47,254 nt of DNA from Myxococcales bacterium (GCA_013298625.1 JAAFIF010000080.1:1-47254), one strand, 5' to 3'; positions 1 to 7,661 are shown, counted from the first letter of the stretch. Numbers and translations: made by a program. Notes: generated by a model from the sequence alone, not told the origin.

Positions 1-101
1 GATGGGCGCGCAGGAGCCTTCACCGAGCCCATCGCGAGCGCGATCCCGCCGTGCGCCGCGAGGCTGAGCGCCCAGAGCCATCCGCGTTGATCACCGGCCA
101 C
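1..101 (-). CDS. tonB: TonB-like energy transducer, N-terminal fragment
   Basis: Reading leftwards from a GTG at 101, 33 codons run off the window edge. They give a short N-terminus with a tryptophan-rich start and one hydrophobic segment containing WALSLAAHGG, followed by basic/Pro residues (KAPARP). That is the usual shape of a TonB inner-membrane anchor entering its proline-rich periplasmic arm. It starts 6 bases after the exbD stop, and exbB-exbD-tonB is a classical order, which supports the call. TonB transmits proton-motive force from ExbB/ExbD to outer-membrane receptors. The C-terminal receptor-binding domain lies outside the window, so the family call rests on the anchor and the context. 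The start could also be an out-of-frame ATG nearby, but that frame gives no membrane segment. Confidence 0.6.
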   Translation of the reverse strand, partial: MAGDQRGWLWALSLAAHGGIALAMGSVKAPARP

Positions 102-107
102 CGCGCG

Positions 108-524
108 TCACTCCGCCCGCTCGACGTTGATCGCGAACTTGGTGATCCCCACGCCGCGCGCGAGGTCGACGACGTGCATGACCGTTCCGTGGTTGACGTT
201 TTGATCTGCGCTCACCACCAGCGAGACGTCTCGATCGCCAGCGACCGCGCCGCGCAGCGCATCGATCAACGCTGCCTCCGAGACCGCGCGCTGGTTGAAG
301 TGCAACCCGCGATCGCGCGTGATCGTGACGCTCATCGGCGAGCCGCCGCCCTCGTCGCTGTTGGCCGCCCTCGGCAGCTCGACGCGGATCGACTGCGAGA
401 CGATGTACTGCGCCGAGACCATCATGATCACCAGCAAGACCAGGACGACGTCGACCATGGGGGTGACGTTGATTCCGACGATCGAGCCGCGGCCGCGGCT
501 CGGTTGCTGCGCTCCTCCTGCCAT
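108..524 (-). CDS. exbD: ExbD/TolR-family biopolymer transport protein
   Basis: The 138-residue protein has a short basic N-terminus, one membrane segment starting in NVTPMVDVVLVLLVI and a periplasmic alpha/beta domain ending in the ITKFAINVE strand. The Asp in PMVDVV is the conserved proton-pathway residue of ExbD/TolR. Length and architecture are normal for the family. The start is the ATG at 524 (MAGGAQQPSRG), 11 bases after the exbB stop; a longer in-frame extension overlaps exbB and has no ExbD features. ExbD forms the inner-membrane motor with ExbB and drives TonB, whose gene follows 6 bases on. A TolR role is possible, but no tolA, tolB or pal is seen nearby. Confidence 0.9.
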   Translation of the reverse strand: MAGGAQQPSRGRGSIVGINVTPMVDVVLVLLVIMMVSAQYIVSQSIRVELPRAANSDEGGGSPMSVTITRDRGLHFNQRAVSEAALIDALRGAVAGDRDVSLVVSADQNVNHGTVMHVVDLARGVGITKFAINVERAE

Positions 525-535
525 CGATCTGCTCC

Positions 536-1270
536 TTACGCGCCGACGCTGAGCGAGAGTTCGGGTCCGTCGAAGCCGCCTTGCGCGCCGAGCGGCGCGT
601 GCCCTGGCGACGAGTCGCGCGCGCGTCGCTCGTGCGTCGCAGCGTGCGCTTCGCTGTGCAGCCTCGCGGTGAGCAGCCTCGCGAGCGCGAGCGTATTGCC
701 CTCGACCTCGCCCGCACGCTTGTTGGCGACGTTGAACGCGACCACCGCAGGGATCGCCACGAAGATCCCGACCGCCGTGGCGATGAGCGCCTCGGCGATG
801 CCGCTCATCACGTTGCCCATGTTGCCCGCGCGCGCCGCGCTCGAGCCGAGGTGCTGAAAGGCCTCGATGACGCCGATCACCGTGCCGAAGAGACCGATGA
901 AGGGGGCGTTGTTTCCGAGCGTTCCGAGCAGGTTTGCGCCGCGGTCGAGCTCTTGGCGCACGCGCCCGAGCTCGCTGTCGATCGCGTCCGAGAGCGACTG
1001 CGCGCCGCCGTCGCGCCACGGCAGCGCCGCGCGCAAGACCTCGGCCTCGACCGAGCTGTCCTCGGCGAGCGCGCGCTCGATCGCCGCCCAATCTCCGACG
1101 CGCGCCGCGGCGCTGAGCTGCGCGCGCAGCGACGCTCCGTTGCGGCGGCGGCGAAAGAACGCCACGCGCTCGAGGATCGCGACCAGCGACACCACCGAGA
1201 GCGCGAGCAAGAGCCACAACACCCAGCTGCTGCCGAGCAGCGCGACCTTGAGCAGACGATCGACGATCAT
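536..1270 (-). CDS. exbB: ExbB/TolQ/MotA-family proton channel protein
   Basis: The 244-residue protein has an N-terminal membrane helix (about residues 15-33), a cytoplasmic stretch, and two further helices around 122-140 and 158-185. The signature NNAPFIGLFGTVIGVI is intact, and MGNVMSGIAEALIATAVG is the conserved third-helix region. This is the normal size and topology of ExbB. It forms the channel part of the ExbBD motor. An AGAGG-like Shine-Dalgarno lies just before the ATG. The gene sits between a lipoprotein gene (10-base gap) and exbD (11-base gap), so it is part of the same transcript. TolQ is the alternative, but the lipoprotein/porin neighbourhood favours a dedicated uptake motor. 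Confidence 0.9.
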   Translation of the reverse strand: MIVDRLLKVALLGSSWVLWLLLALSVVSLVAILERVAFFRRRRNGASLRAQLSAAARVGDWAAIERALAEDSSVEAEVLRAALPWRDGGAQSLSDAIDSELGRVRQELDRGANLLGTLGNNAPFIGLFGTVIGVIEAFQHLGSSAARAGNMGNVMSGIAEALIATAVGIFVAIPAVVAFNVANKRAGEVEGNTLALARLLTARLHSEAHAATHERRARDSSPGHAPLGAQGGFDGPELSLSVGA

Positions 1271-1280
1271 GAAGGACCTC

Positions 1281-2198
1281 TCAGGGCAGAGAAAACTCAG
1301 TCACAAGATGCGCGCCGCGCTCGCCCGCGCCGACGTTGAACGCGAGCAGCTGCGCGTCGGCGCGCGCCGTCTCGACCTGCGCGTAGCTGCCTGGCGTCGG
1401 GCCGAGCGCCCGTCGGTGCAGCGTCGCGCGCGCGAACACTTGCCGCTCACCGCAGGCGTCGAACAGGCTCGCGAACACCCGATAGCGGCCGAGCGCCGGG
1501 GCCTCGTCGAGCACGAAATTCTCCCGTCGCGCGCCGTCGTGCGCGCAGTGCGCGCCTGCGTCGGTGTCGATGAACGCTGCGCCTGGCGCGCGCGTGGCGC
1601 TGCCGGTCGCCGGGCGCTTCGCGCTCACGCGGCGCCCGTCCGGAAGCTCGACCTCGAGGTCGAGGTCGACGTCGGAGTCCCACGCGAGCGAGAGCACCGC
1701 GATCGGCGGCGCGATCGTCGCGTCACACACATTCAAGTTGTCCGGGACCGGCCCGAGCACGCACAGCGGAAACGTGCTGGCCGCGCCCGCGCGCCCGTCG
1801 CGGTCGACCGCGCGCAGCTCGACCGTGTGGACTCCCGCGGCGAGTGCTGGTGAGAACGAGAGCGTCGCTTCGAACGACAGCTCGTCGTTGGCGCTGGGGT
1901 CCGGCGCGCCGAGCGGCAGGACCCAATACCCTGTCCCTTCGGCGCGCAGACGAACGGCGAGCGCAAAGGCCTCGCGGCTCGCGCGCCCGGTGATGAGCTT
2001 GCCTCGCTGGCGGTGCGCGACGACGGCGCTCGGGTTCTCGAACGCCGTGACCGCGACCGCGCTGTTCTCGCTGGTGACGAGCGAGGGAACGAGCATCGCG
2101 CGCTCGACGCGCACGGGCTCTTCGAGGCCGAGCGGCGCGGCGACGCCGCACGCGCACAGGGCGAGCGATGCGAGAGCGAGAATGCTCGGCGCGCGCAT
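1281..2198 (-). CDS. Lipoprotein with DUF2135-like beta domain
   Basis: The 305-residue protein starts with MRAPSILALASLALCACG, a lipoprotein signal peptide with a lipobox Cys at 16. The middle third resembles a beta-sandwich (VHTVELRAVDRDGR). It is followed by LAWDSDVDLDLEVELPDG, close in pattern to the W-D-D-x-D-L-x-V-x-x-P-x-G signature of DUF2135-type domains. Two further Cys pairs may form disulfides. It lies one base after the porin stop and 10 bases before exbB, so it is almost certainly co-expressed with both. A role as a surface or periplasmic partner of the porin is an inference from position; no enzymatic motif is visible. Confidence 0.8.
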   Translation of the reverse strand: MRAPSILALASLALCACGVAAPLGLEEPVRVERAMLVPSLVTSENSAVAVTAFENPSAVVAHRQRGKLITGRASREAFALAVRLRAEGTGYWVLPLGAPDPSANDELSFEATLSFSPALAAGVHTVELRAVDRDGRAGAASTFPLCVLGPVPDNLNVCDATIAPPIAVLSLAWDSDVDLDLEVELPDGRRVSAKRPATGSATRAPGAAFIDTDAGAHCAHDGARRENFVLDEAPALGRYRVFASLFDACGERQVFARATLHRRALGPTPGSYAQVETARADAQLLAFNVGAGERGAHLVTEFSLP

Positions 2199-2199
2199 G

Positions 2200-3780
2200 T
2201 CAGAAGTCTCCCTGGACGCGCAGCGTCGCGAGGTTGTTCGACAAGTCCGTCGGCACGCCTCGCGCGTCGCGGGCGTACGAATCGAGCACGATGTCGTACT
2301 GAAAGACGAGCCGTCCGTGGTTGGGCCAGCTGAGCCCGACCAACGGAGACAGCGTGTGCGCGCCCTGGTCTCGAGGCTCGATCACGCCGCGTCGATCCTC
2401 GAAGAAATCGCTGTTGGGATTGTAGTAGTCCCAGCGAAATCCAAGCAGCGCGTAGGGCGTGACCTCTTGCGTGAAGCCCGCGACCGCTTGCACCTGACGG
2501 AGGTCGTACCCAGCGGCGATCGGGTCCGACGCAAACGCGCCGCGATCGAGGTTGGACGCCACCGTCGCCTCGGCGAAGAGCCGCGTGAGCCCGGCGCGGG
2601 TGCGCAGGCGCAGCGCGAGGTCTGCGTTGAGCGCCCAGTGCGCGAAGGTGTACGACGGCGTCGCGGCCCGGCCGGGGATCGCGACGAGCTCGCCGGCGTC
2701 GATCATGGAGTTCTGGTTGTTGTCGCGCCATTCGATCGAGGGCTTCGTCGCCTCTTCGCCGCGGTGAAAGCCGCGACCGAAGAGAAACGAGACGCCGCCC
2801 TGGACGCTCCACGGGCGCGCGGGGTCCGCGGTGTCGACGCCGAGGCGACCCGAGACGTCGTGGTGCGCGGTCGGGTCGATGCCCTGCAAGCCCGACTGCG
2901 ACGCGCGGTCGTCCAACGGCGCGCCGTTGCTCACGCTGACCGCGTAGCGAACGACGCCTGCGCCTCCCCACGCGCGGACGCCGACGTCGGCTTCGCCCGA
3001 GAAGAACGCGAGCGAGCCGTTCGATCGCTCGGCGAACCACCGGCGCCGAACGCCCTCGCCGACCTCGGCGCCGAAGGCGGGCTCGGTCACGCCAGCGGTC
3101 ACGGCGAGCCAAGGGACCGAGGTTTGCCCTGGATTTCGCCAGACAAACGAAGCCTCTGCGCGACGGACGCCGACGGACACGCCGCGCACGGAGTTGGCGT
3201 CGAGCTCGAGCGCGAAGGCGACCCACTGCCACGAGCCGTCGACGCGGACGCGCGCGCGGCGCAGCACGAAGCGGTCGCGGTTGAGCGGGACGCCTTGCAG
3301 CAGCTGGTCCTGCGAGAGGCCGCTCCACTCGTGCTGCGCTTGCACGAAGCCCGAGAGCACGACGCCCACCGGGTCGAGCAGCGAGTACGCGTCGGGGCGC
3401 GCGCTCGTAGTGAACACCGGCGACGAACCGATCCTCGCGTACGCCGGGGGCTCTGGGGTCGGGCGCGGCGGCGGCGCGCTGTTCGCTCGCTGCTGCTCGA
3501 CGCGCGCGAGGCGCGAGGAGAGCTGTTCGACCATCGCGCGCAGCTCGTTCACCGTGCGCTCGGTGCTCGCGCGCTGCGGCTCGTCTGCGGGCGGCGTCGG
3601 GCTCGTCGCAGTGGCGTCCGGTGGAGGTGCCGCGCTGGCTGCGTCGGGGCGCGCGACGACCGCAGGGACCTCGATGTCGTCCGGCTCGGCCGAGGCGCGC
3701 GTCTGCGCGAACGCGCTCGACGGGGCGAGCGCGGCGAGCGCGAAGAGGCGCAACGAGCGTTGGTTCATCATACGAGACAT
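2200..3780 (-). CDS. OprO/OprP-like outer-membrane porin
   Basis: The 526-residue protein has a signal peptide ending near AFAQ, a Pro/Ala-rich linker, a short coiled coil (about 75-100, LRAMVEQLSSRLARVEQQ) and then a long beta-barrel region. The barrel has alternating hydrophobic strands and Trp/Tyr girdles (GSWQWVAFALELDAN, GFRWDYYNPNSDFF). The C-terminus ends in Phe, as expected for BAM-dependent barrels. The coiled coil before the barrel is typical of OprO/OprP-like porins. ATG 3780 was chosen over the GTG one codon earlier; later in-frame ATGs at 3771 and 3768 are possible. It follows the dioxygenase by about 30 bases. The PstS-like protein in the same operon fits, but substrate specificity cannot be read from the sequence. 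Confidence 0.8.
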   Translation of the reverse strand: MSRMMNQRSLRLFALAALAPSSAFAQTRASAEPDDIEVPAVVARPDAASAAPPPDATATSPTPPADEPQRASTERTVNELRAMVEQLSSRLARVEQQRANSAPPPRPTPEPPAYARIGSSPVFTTSARPDAYSLLDPVGVVLSGFVQAQHEWSGLSQDQLLQGVPLNRDRFVLRRARVRVDGSWQWVAFALELDANSVRGVSVGVRRAEASFVWRNPGQTSVPWLAVTAGVTEPAFGAEVGEGVRRRWFAERSNGSLAFFSGEADVGVRAWGGAGVVRYAVSVSNGAPLDDRASQSGLQGIDPTAHHDVSGRLGVDTADPARPWSVQGGVSFLFGRGFHRGEEATKPSIEWRDNNQNSMIDAGELVAIPGRAATPSYTFAHWALNADLALRLRTRAGLTRLFAEATVASNLDRGAFASDPIAAGYDLRQVQAVAGFTQEVTPYALLGFRWDYYNPNSDFFEDRRGVIEPRDQGAHTLSPLVGLSWPNHGRLVFQYDIVLDSYARDARGVPTDLSNNLATLRVQGDF

Positions 3781-3811
3781 CACTTCAGAAGAGTAGAGTT
3801 TGCGCTACCAG

Positions 3812-4906
3812 TCACCGATCGAAGTACACGCCGCGCAGCCATCGATGGCCCTCGAACGCCGTGCGCGCGTGGAGCATTCGGTGGTTGTCGTAGAGGACGA
3901 ACTCACCGGGGCCGAGCGTGAAGCGGAGCTGGTTCGCGGGGCTGCGAACGAGCTCGGCGAAGCGGCGGTGCGCGCGGTACCAGCGCTCCATGTGGGCGAA
4001 GGGCACGCGGTACGGCGCGAGCGTGAAGTACGAGTATCGAACGAGAAACCCTGCCGGTCCGTCCTCGCCCAAGATCGGCGAGACGAGGCGCTTCTCGAAG
4101 CTCTTCTGCTTGCGATGAAAGGTGACGGGCACCGTGCGCAACAGCTCCCACGCGTCGGCGTCCTCGGCGCGCAGCAGCTCGGCGATCGCGCGCGCGTCGA
4201 CGAGAAAGGACTCGCCGCCCTTCGGCGCGGGCTGCATGCAGTGCAGCACTTGCAAGGTGGGCGGACGCTCGAGAAACGGCTGGTCCGTGTGCAAGTGCAC
4301 TGCGGCGTCGGTGTATCCGAGCTGGTCGGTGTTTTGATTGCTGCTGTTGTCGACGCGCAGGTCTTCGATGCGGCCGAAGTGCGTCCCGATCACGCGGAGG
4401 CCAGCGCGGGCGAGCGCCTCGATGATGACCTCGGTGTCCTCGGGCCCGACGCGCGCGGGGTCGCCTTCGTGCGCCGCGGGGTGAAAGCCCACCACCCGCG
4501 CCGCGCCGCGCTCGGCCACGCGCTCGATCAACCGCGGCCAGAGCTGCTCGCGCTCGACGCGCGCGTCCAGCGTGATCGCGTCGACGTTGGTCTCGGGTCG
4601 CGGCGGGGCGGCGCGCTCGGGCGCGTACGCGTGCTCGAGCAGCCACGCGCTCTCGTAGCGGCTCACGCGATTGGACGGCTCGTCCCACGCGATGACGAGC
4701 TCGTCTCCGTCGGTCCACGCCTCGCGCGGCGCGATCGAAGGGCTCAGCTCCGAGGCGTCCACGACCCGCTCGCGCGTCGTCGGGTGCAGGTCCTGCGCGC
4801 AGTTGTGACGCAGCCAGAGGTAGTGAAAATCCGCGAACGAAGGTCGCCCGCCGCGAAAGTGCACTCGGAGCCAACGATCGTGACGAACGACAGATGAGAT
4901 CGTCAT
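3812..4906 (-). CDS. Gamma-butyrobetaine hydroxylase-like 2OG-Fe(II) dioxygenase (TauD/TfdA fold)
   Basis: The 364-residue protein has an N-terminal DUF971/GBBH-N-like domain (about 10-95) and a TauD-type double-stranded beta-helix. The iron ligands are seen as H206-T-D208 in VHLHTDQP and H346 in NHRMLHART; R358 is a likely 2-oxoglutarate anchor. Relatives hydroxylate trimethylammonium compounds such as gamma-butyrobetaine, trimethyllysine or 2-trimethylaminoethylphosphonate. In eukaryotic BBOX1 the N-domain carries a Cys-rich zinc site; here only one Cys remains (WLRHNC), so that zinc site is probably absent. No signal peptide is seen, so it should act in the cytoplasm. It is flanked at about 30 bases on each side by lipoprotein and porin genes, and a good -10 box precedes it. 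The substrate is unknown. Confidence 0.85.
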   Translation of the reverse strand: MTISSVVRHDRWLRVHFRGGRPSFADFHYLWLRHNCAQDLHPTTRERVVDASELSPSIAPREAWTDGDELVIAWDEPSNRVSRYESAWLLEHAYAPERAAPPRPETNVDAITLDARVEREQLWPRLIERVAERGAARVVGFHPAAHEGDPARVGPEDTEVIIEALARAGLRVIGTHFGRIEDLRVDNSSNQNTDQLGYTDAAVHLHTDQPFLERPPTLQVLHCMQPAPKGGESFLVDARAIAELLRAEDADAWELLRTVPVTFHRKQKSFEKRLVSPILGEDGPAGFLVRYSYFTLAPYRVPFAHMERWYRAHRRFAELVRSPANQLRFTLGPGEFVLYDNHRMLHARTAFEGHRWLRGVYFDR

Positions 4907-4919
4907 TTTGATGATCAGT

Positions 4920-4937
4920 ATTCTATTATAGTAGAAT
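4920..4937 (-). promoter_or_regulatory. AT-rich dyad with consensus -10 box upstream of dioxygenase
   Basis: In very GC-rich DNA, 4920-4937 is an inverted repeat (ATTCTA, six bases, TAGAAT). On the minus strand its centre contains TATAAT (4930-4925), a perfect sigma-70 -10 box placed to start transcription near 4918, about 12 bases before the ATG at 4906. No convincing -35 is seen at standard spacing. The dyad overlapping the -10 is typical of a repressor operator. It could give the dioxygenase-porin-ExbBD part of the operon its own control. Confidence 0.45.
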
Positions 4938-4939
4938 GC

Positions 4940-5365
4940 TCAAGGCAATGGAGGCAGCCCGCCGTCCGGCAACAGCCGCCCGCAGCGACCGTTGTCGAAG
5001 CGCGCGCAGCCGTTGTTGGTGCATTGGTTGAGCAGGCCCGCAGAGCTCACCGGGCAGAGCACGCAGCCTCCGTCTCCGAGCCCCGCGTCGCTGTCGCAGC
5101 GGGCGGCGCCTGCCTCGCGCGTCGCGCCGTCGGCTCGCGCGACGTCCGTCGCAGCGTCGCTCGTCGTCGAGTCCGCGCCGCTGTCCGCGATCGGCGCGTC
5201 GTCCGTGCGCTGATCGGCGAACGCCCCGTCGAGCGCAGCGTCCACGGTGACGCCCGTGTCGATGGGCGCGAGCGTGACGTCGGGGCTGGCGTCGGGGATC
5301 GGGCGCGGCGTCGTGCACGCGACGGTCGCGAGCGAAAATAGCGTGAGGATCAGTCGAGCGTTCAT
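4940..5365 (-). CDS. Small Asp/Ala-rich lipoprotein with Cys-containing C-terminus
   Basis: The 141-residue protein begins MNARLILTLFSLATVACTT, a clear lipoprotein signal. It continues with an Asp/Ala/Thr-rich linker of about 75 residues and ends in a small Cys-bearing domain (CDSDAG, CVLCPVSSAG, CTNNGCARF, GRCGRLLP). The pattern recalls the Cys-rich tails of secreted myxobacterial proteins. Its ATG overlaps the stop of the upstream PstS-like gene by one base (TGATG), so the two are translationally coupled. That protein also ends in a Cys-rich tail, suggesting a periplasmic pair. No known domain is recognised. Confidence 0.75.
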   Translation of the reverse strand: MNARLILTLFSLATVACTTPRPIPDASPDVTLAPIDTGVTVDAALDGAFADQRTDDAPIADSGADSTTSDAATDVARADGATREAGAARCDSDAGLGDGGCVLCPVSSAGLLNQCTNNGCARFDNGRCGRLLPDGGLPPLP

Positions 5366-6549
5366 CACAGCACCTCGCAGAAGCCGCGGCGGCACACGGG
5401 AGCAGCGTCGGGGCACCGCGCGCCGCCAGCGCACGAGACGCACGAGTCCGGGGCGCGGCCCGTCGCGGTGAACTCGAAGAAGCACCCGCACGGCTCGTCG
5501 GGTTGCAACGAGTAGAGCGCGCCCAGATCGCCGTCGCGCCAGACGTTCATGGCGCAGCGCGGGATGTTTCCGGTGGTGATCTCCGCGCGAAGGACGTCGA
5601 GCGGCGCGGGCGCGGGCGTCGTCCCCGTCAGGTACCCGATGAAGGCCCGCGCGCGCGGGTTCTCGATCACGCCGGCCGCGTCGATCCGCGCGTAGTAGTG
5701 GTTCACCGACCAGAGCCAGTAGTTGCCGTCGCGCACGCCGCGCTTGTCCAACGCCGTCGCGCTCGAGTCCGGCCAGTACCCGCAGCGCTGTCCGAAGTGC
5801 TGGTACGCGAGCGTCCGCACGCGCGCGCGGTTGGCGTCGGCGACCTCGCCGGACACATAGCCGATCGCGGCGTTGACGTTGGTCGCCCCCGCCACGAGCG
5901 TCACCGTGTTGCCGTTGGTGCGCGCGTCGATCCCGCGCTGTCGATCGACGGGCAGCCCCGTCGCGAGCGAGATGAAGAGCGCAGCAGCGGAGTTCGCGTC
6001 GCGCCGAATCAGCGCGCTCTCGTCGATCCACGGAGCGACCTGGCTCTGCGCGCCCCACCCGTAGACGAAGTAGAGCGCCTCGGCGCTGATCGACTGTTGC
6101 GACGAGGCCAGCGGGACGATCACGTTCCACGACGTGACGGACGTCCCGAAGTCGCCGATCGTGGGCGGCAGCGACGCGACGCCAGGGCAGTTCGGCGCGG
6201 TGTTGCCCATGTTCGCGAAGTCCACGGCCTGCCCGGTCACGGGAAGGGTGCACTGCCGCTCCGTTCCGTCCGCGAGCCAGTAGCTCGCGGTCCCGCTCAT
6301 CCGCGTGTTGTTGATCAGCGCGTTGATGCCGTTGCACGCGCCTGGCGCCTGGTGAATCACGGTCATCGGCGGCGTCGACGCCGCGAGCAGCGACGCGACC
6401 CGCGCGATGAAGGGCCGCTGCGCGCTGCCCCCGAGCCCATAGACCCTGCCAGGCAGCGACTCGCACTCTACGGTCTGAGCACCCGCAACAGAAGGCGCGG
6501 CCACCGCGGCGAGGACGAGAGGCACGACGAGCTTCACTAAAATAGACAT
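5365..6549 (-). CDS. PstS-like substrate-binding protein with Cys-rich tail
   Basis: The 394-residue protein has a cleavable signal peptide (MSILVKLVVPL...VAGAQ). The mature part resembles PstS/PBP-like_2 binding proteins: an early G-S-A-Q motif (VYGLGGSAQRPFI), a helix with CNGINALIN, and a later GYVSGEVADANR segment. The last 60 residues are Cys-rich (CGCFFEF, CVSCAGGARC), which PstS itself lacks. It is the first gene of the long minus-strand operon and is coupled to the following lipoprotein. No ABC permease or ATPase is seen, so it probably does not feed a classical Pst transporter. A ligand-capturing or sensing role with the downstream porin and TonB system is an inference. Confidence 0.7.
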   Translation of the reverse strand: MSILVKLVVPLVLAAVAAPSVAGAQTVECESLPGRVYGLGGSAQRPFIARVASLLAASTPPMTVIHQAPGACNGINALINNTRMSGTASYWLADGTERQCTLPVTGQAVDFANMGNTAPNCPGVASLPPTIGDFGTSVTSWNVIVPLASSQQSISAEALYFVYGWGAQSQVAPWIDESALIRRDANSAAALFISLATGLPVDRQRGIDARTNGNTVTLVAGATNVNAAIGYVSGEVADANRARVRTLAYQHFGQRCGYWPDSSATALDKRGVRDGNYWLWSVNHYYARIDAAGVIENPRARAFIGYLTGTTPAPAPLDVLRAEITTGNIPRCAMNVWRDGDLGALYSLQPDEPCGCFFEFTATGRAPDSCVSCAGGARCPDAAPVCRRGFCEVL

Positions 6550-6559
6550 GACTCTATTT
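6540..6559. promoter_or_regulatory. AT-rich perfect inverted repeat spanning the PstS-like start codon
   Basis: The arms AAATAGA (6540-6546) and TCTATTT (6553-6559) are perfect complements separated by six bases, and the ATG at 6549 lies in the spacer. An overlapping palindrome ATTTAAAT sits at 6556-6563. The position on top of the start codon and the probable promoter suggests an operator or an mRNA hairpin. It is not the same sequence as the dyad at 4920-4937, although both are AT-rich six-spacer repeats built around TAGA/TCTA. Confidence 0.4.
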
Positions 6560-6587
6560 AAATGAACAACTCGCCCCCGCTTGTCAA
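6556..6587 (-). promoter_or_regulatory. Candidate promoter of the PstS-like/ExbBD operon, possibly leaderless
   Basis: On the minus strand a perfect TTGACA (6587-6582) is followed by an AT-rich block (6565-6556) where a -10 box would lie. The -10 match itself is poor. With this -35 the transcript would begin at or very near the ATG (6549), and no Shine-Dalgarno precedes that ATG, so a leaderless mRNA is plausible. The rest of 6588-6702 up to the aldo/keto reductase gene is GC-rich and shows nothing I can name. Confidence 0.4.
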
Positions 6588-6702
6588 CCCTGCGATCCCC
6601 GCGCGGGTTCTCGCAGACCCGCAGCGCCTTTGAACCCTCGTTCGGCGTGTGTCCCCCGAAGCCCGCGCGCCCCGCCGACGCGCCGAGCCCCTCACCGCTC
6701 CA

Positions 6703-7494
6703 TCAACCGCCGCTGCGCACGTGCGCGCCGATCCGCCGCGCCCGCGCGAGCTCGTCGCTCGTCAGCGGCCCCGCCTCGAGCGCGCTCAATGCCTCGCGCA
6801 TCTGCGCGGCGTCCGCCGGGCCCGTCATACACAAGTCGAAGTCCGGGTTCGTCAGCACGAAGCGGTAGCACTCGCTCGCGCGCAGCGGCCGCTCGCCAGG
6901 AGGCATCCGCTTCTCGTCGAGCAGCTGCCCCCAGCTCGTCGCTGTGTACGCCACGACGCCCGGCCTCGGGCCCGCTGGCATCGCAGCGAACACGTCCTGC
7001 TCGGCCCCGCTGTGCGCCGCGTTGTAGCGAATGTGCAGGATGTCGAAGCGCGGGTCCGCCGCGAGCTTCGCGAACAACGTCCGGTCGTGAGACGAGATCG
7101 CGACGTACCTGAAGAGCCCGCGCGCGCGAAGGCGCTCGACGCGCTCCATCAGCCGCTCGGACGGCGCGCGGTTGAACCACCCGAGCAGCAGCACGTCAGC
7201 GCGATCGGTCTTGCACAGGCGAAGCCCGCGCTCGATCGACTTCTCGAGAAACCACGCCCACCGCGTGTAGCTCTGCAGCACCAGCACGAGCTCGTCGCGC
7301 TTGCCCTCGGCCACGAGCTCGCGCACCGCCTGTGTCATCGCGGGGCGCCGAAACGAGCCGTGGTACCAATAGTTCACGCCGCGATCGAAGGCCTCTCGCA
7401 GCGCCTTCGCGTCCACTCCGTATCCACCCGAGACCGCGAGAGGACTCACGGACAGACTCGTGCGGCCCAACGTCACGCGCTTTTCGAACGGCAT
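6703..7494 (-). CDS. Aldo/keto reductase-fold protein lacking catalytic Lys and His
   Basis: The 263-residue protein (start MPFEKRVTLG at 7494; upstream in-frame codons are low-complexity) follows the aldo/keto reductase TIM-barrel pattern: RTSLSVSPLA, FDRGVNYWYHG, then the helices of a shortened barrel. Asp37 and a Tyr (42 or 44) of the tetrad are present. Where the catalytic Lys is expected (strand ELVLVLQ) there is Gln74, and where the His of the usual D-L-x-x-H-W is expected there is Gly105 (DVLLLGW). It is also a little short for the family. Either this is a pseudo-enzyme or it uses other chemistry. It is divergent from the PqqD-lipoprotein/ATP-grasp cassette and upstream of the PstS-like operon; association with either is unproven. 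Confidence 0.75.
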   Translation of the reverse strand: MPFEKRVTLGRTSLSVSPLAVSGGYGVDAKALREAFDRGVNYWYHGSFRRPAMTQAVRELVAEGKRDELVLVLQSYTRWAWFLEKSIERGLRLCKTDRADVLLLGWFNRAPSERLMERVERLRARGLFRYVAISSHDRTLFAKLAADPRFDILHIRYNAAHSGAEQDVFAAMPAGPRPGVVAYTATSWGQLLDEKRMPPGERPLRASECYRFVLTNPDFDLCMTGPADAAQMREALSALEAGPLTSDELARARRIGAHVRSGG

Positions 7495-7631
7495 CGTCGA
7501 CTCCTTCGACGCATCATCGCGCGCTTCGCTCGACCGCGCTGCATCGCGCTCGCGCTGTGCGCGCGCTGCGAATCTTGCGCTCGCCCTGCGCATCGCATCG
7601 GCGTGGACACCAGCGCTCGACCCGCGCGCGA

Positions 7632-7661
7632 CCTACCCCGCGATGCAACTTCTGCGGTAGG
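7632..7661 (+). promoter_or_regulatory. Hairpin covering the ribosome-binding site of the PqqD-domain gene
   Basis: CCTACC (7632-7637) pairs with GGTAGG (7656-7661), extended by a GC pair after a two-base bulge. The 3' arm contains the only Shine-Dalgarno-like sequence (GTAGGA, 7657-7662), seven bases before the ATG at 7670. Folding would hide the ribosome-binding site, suggesting translational control of the cassette. This is seen by eye only. Confidence 0.35.
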
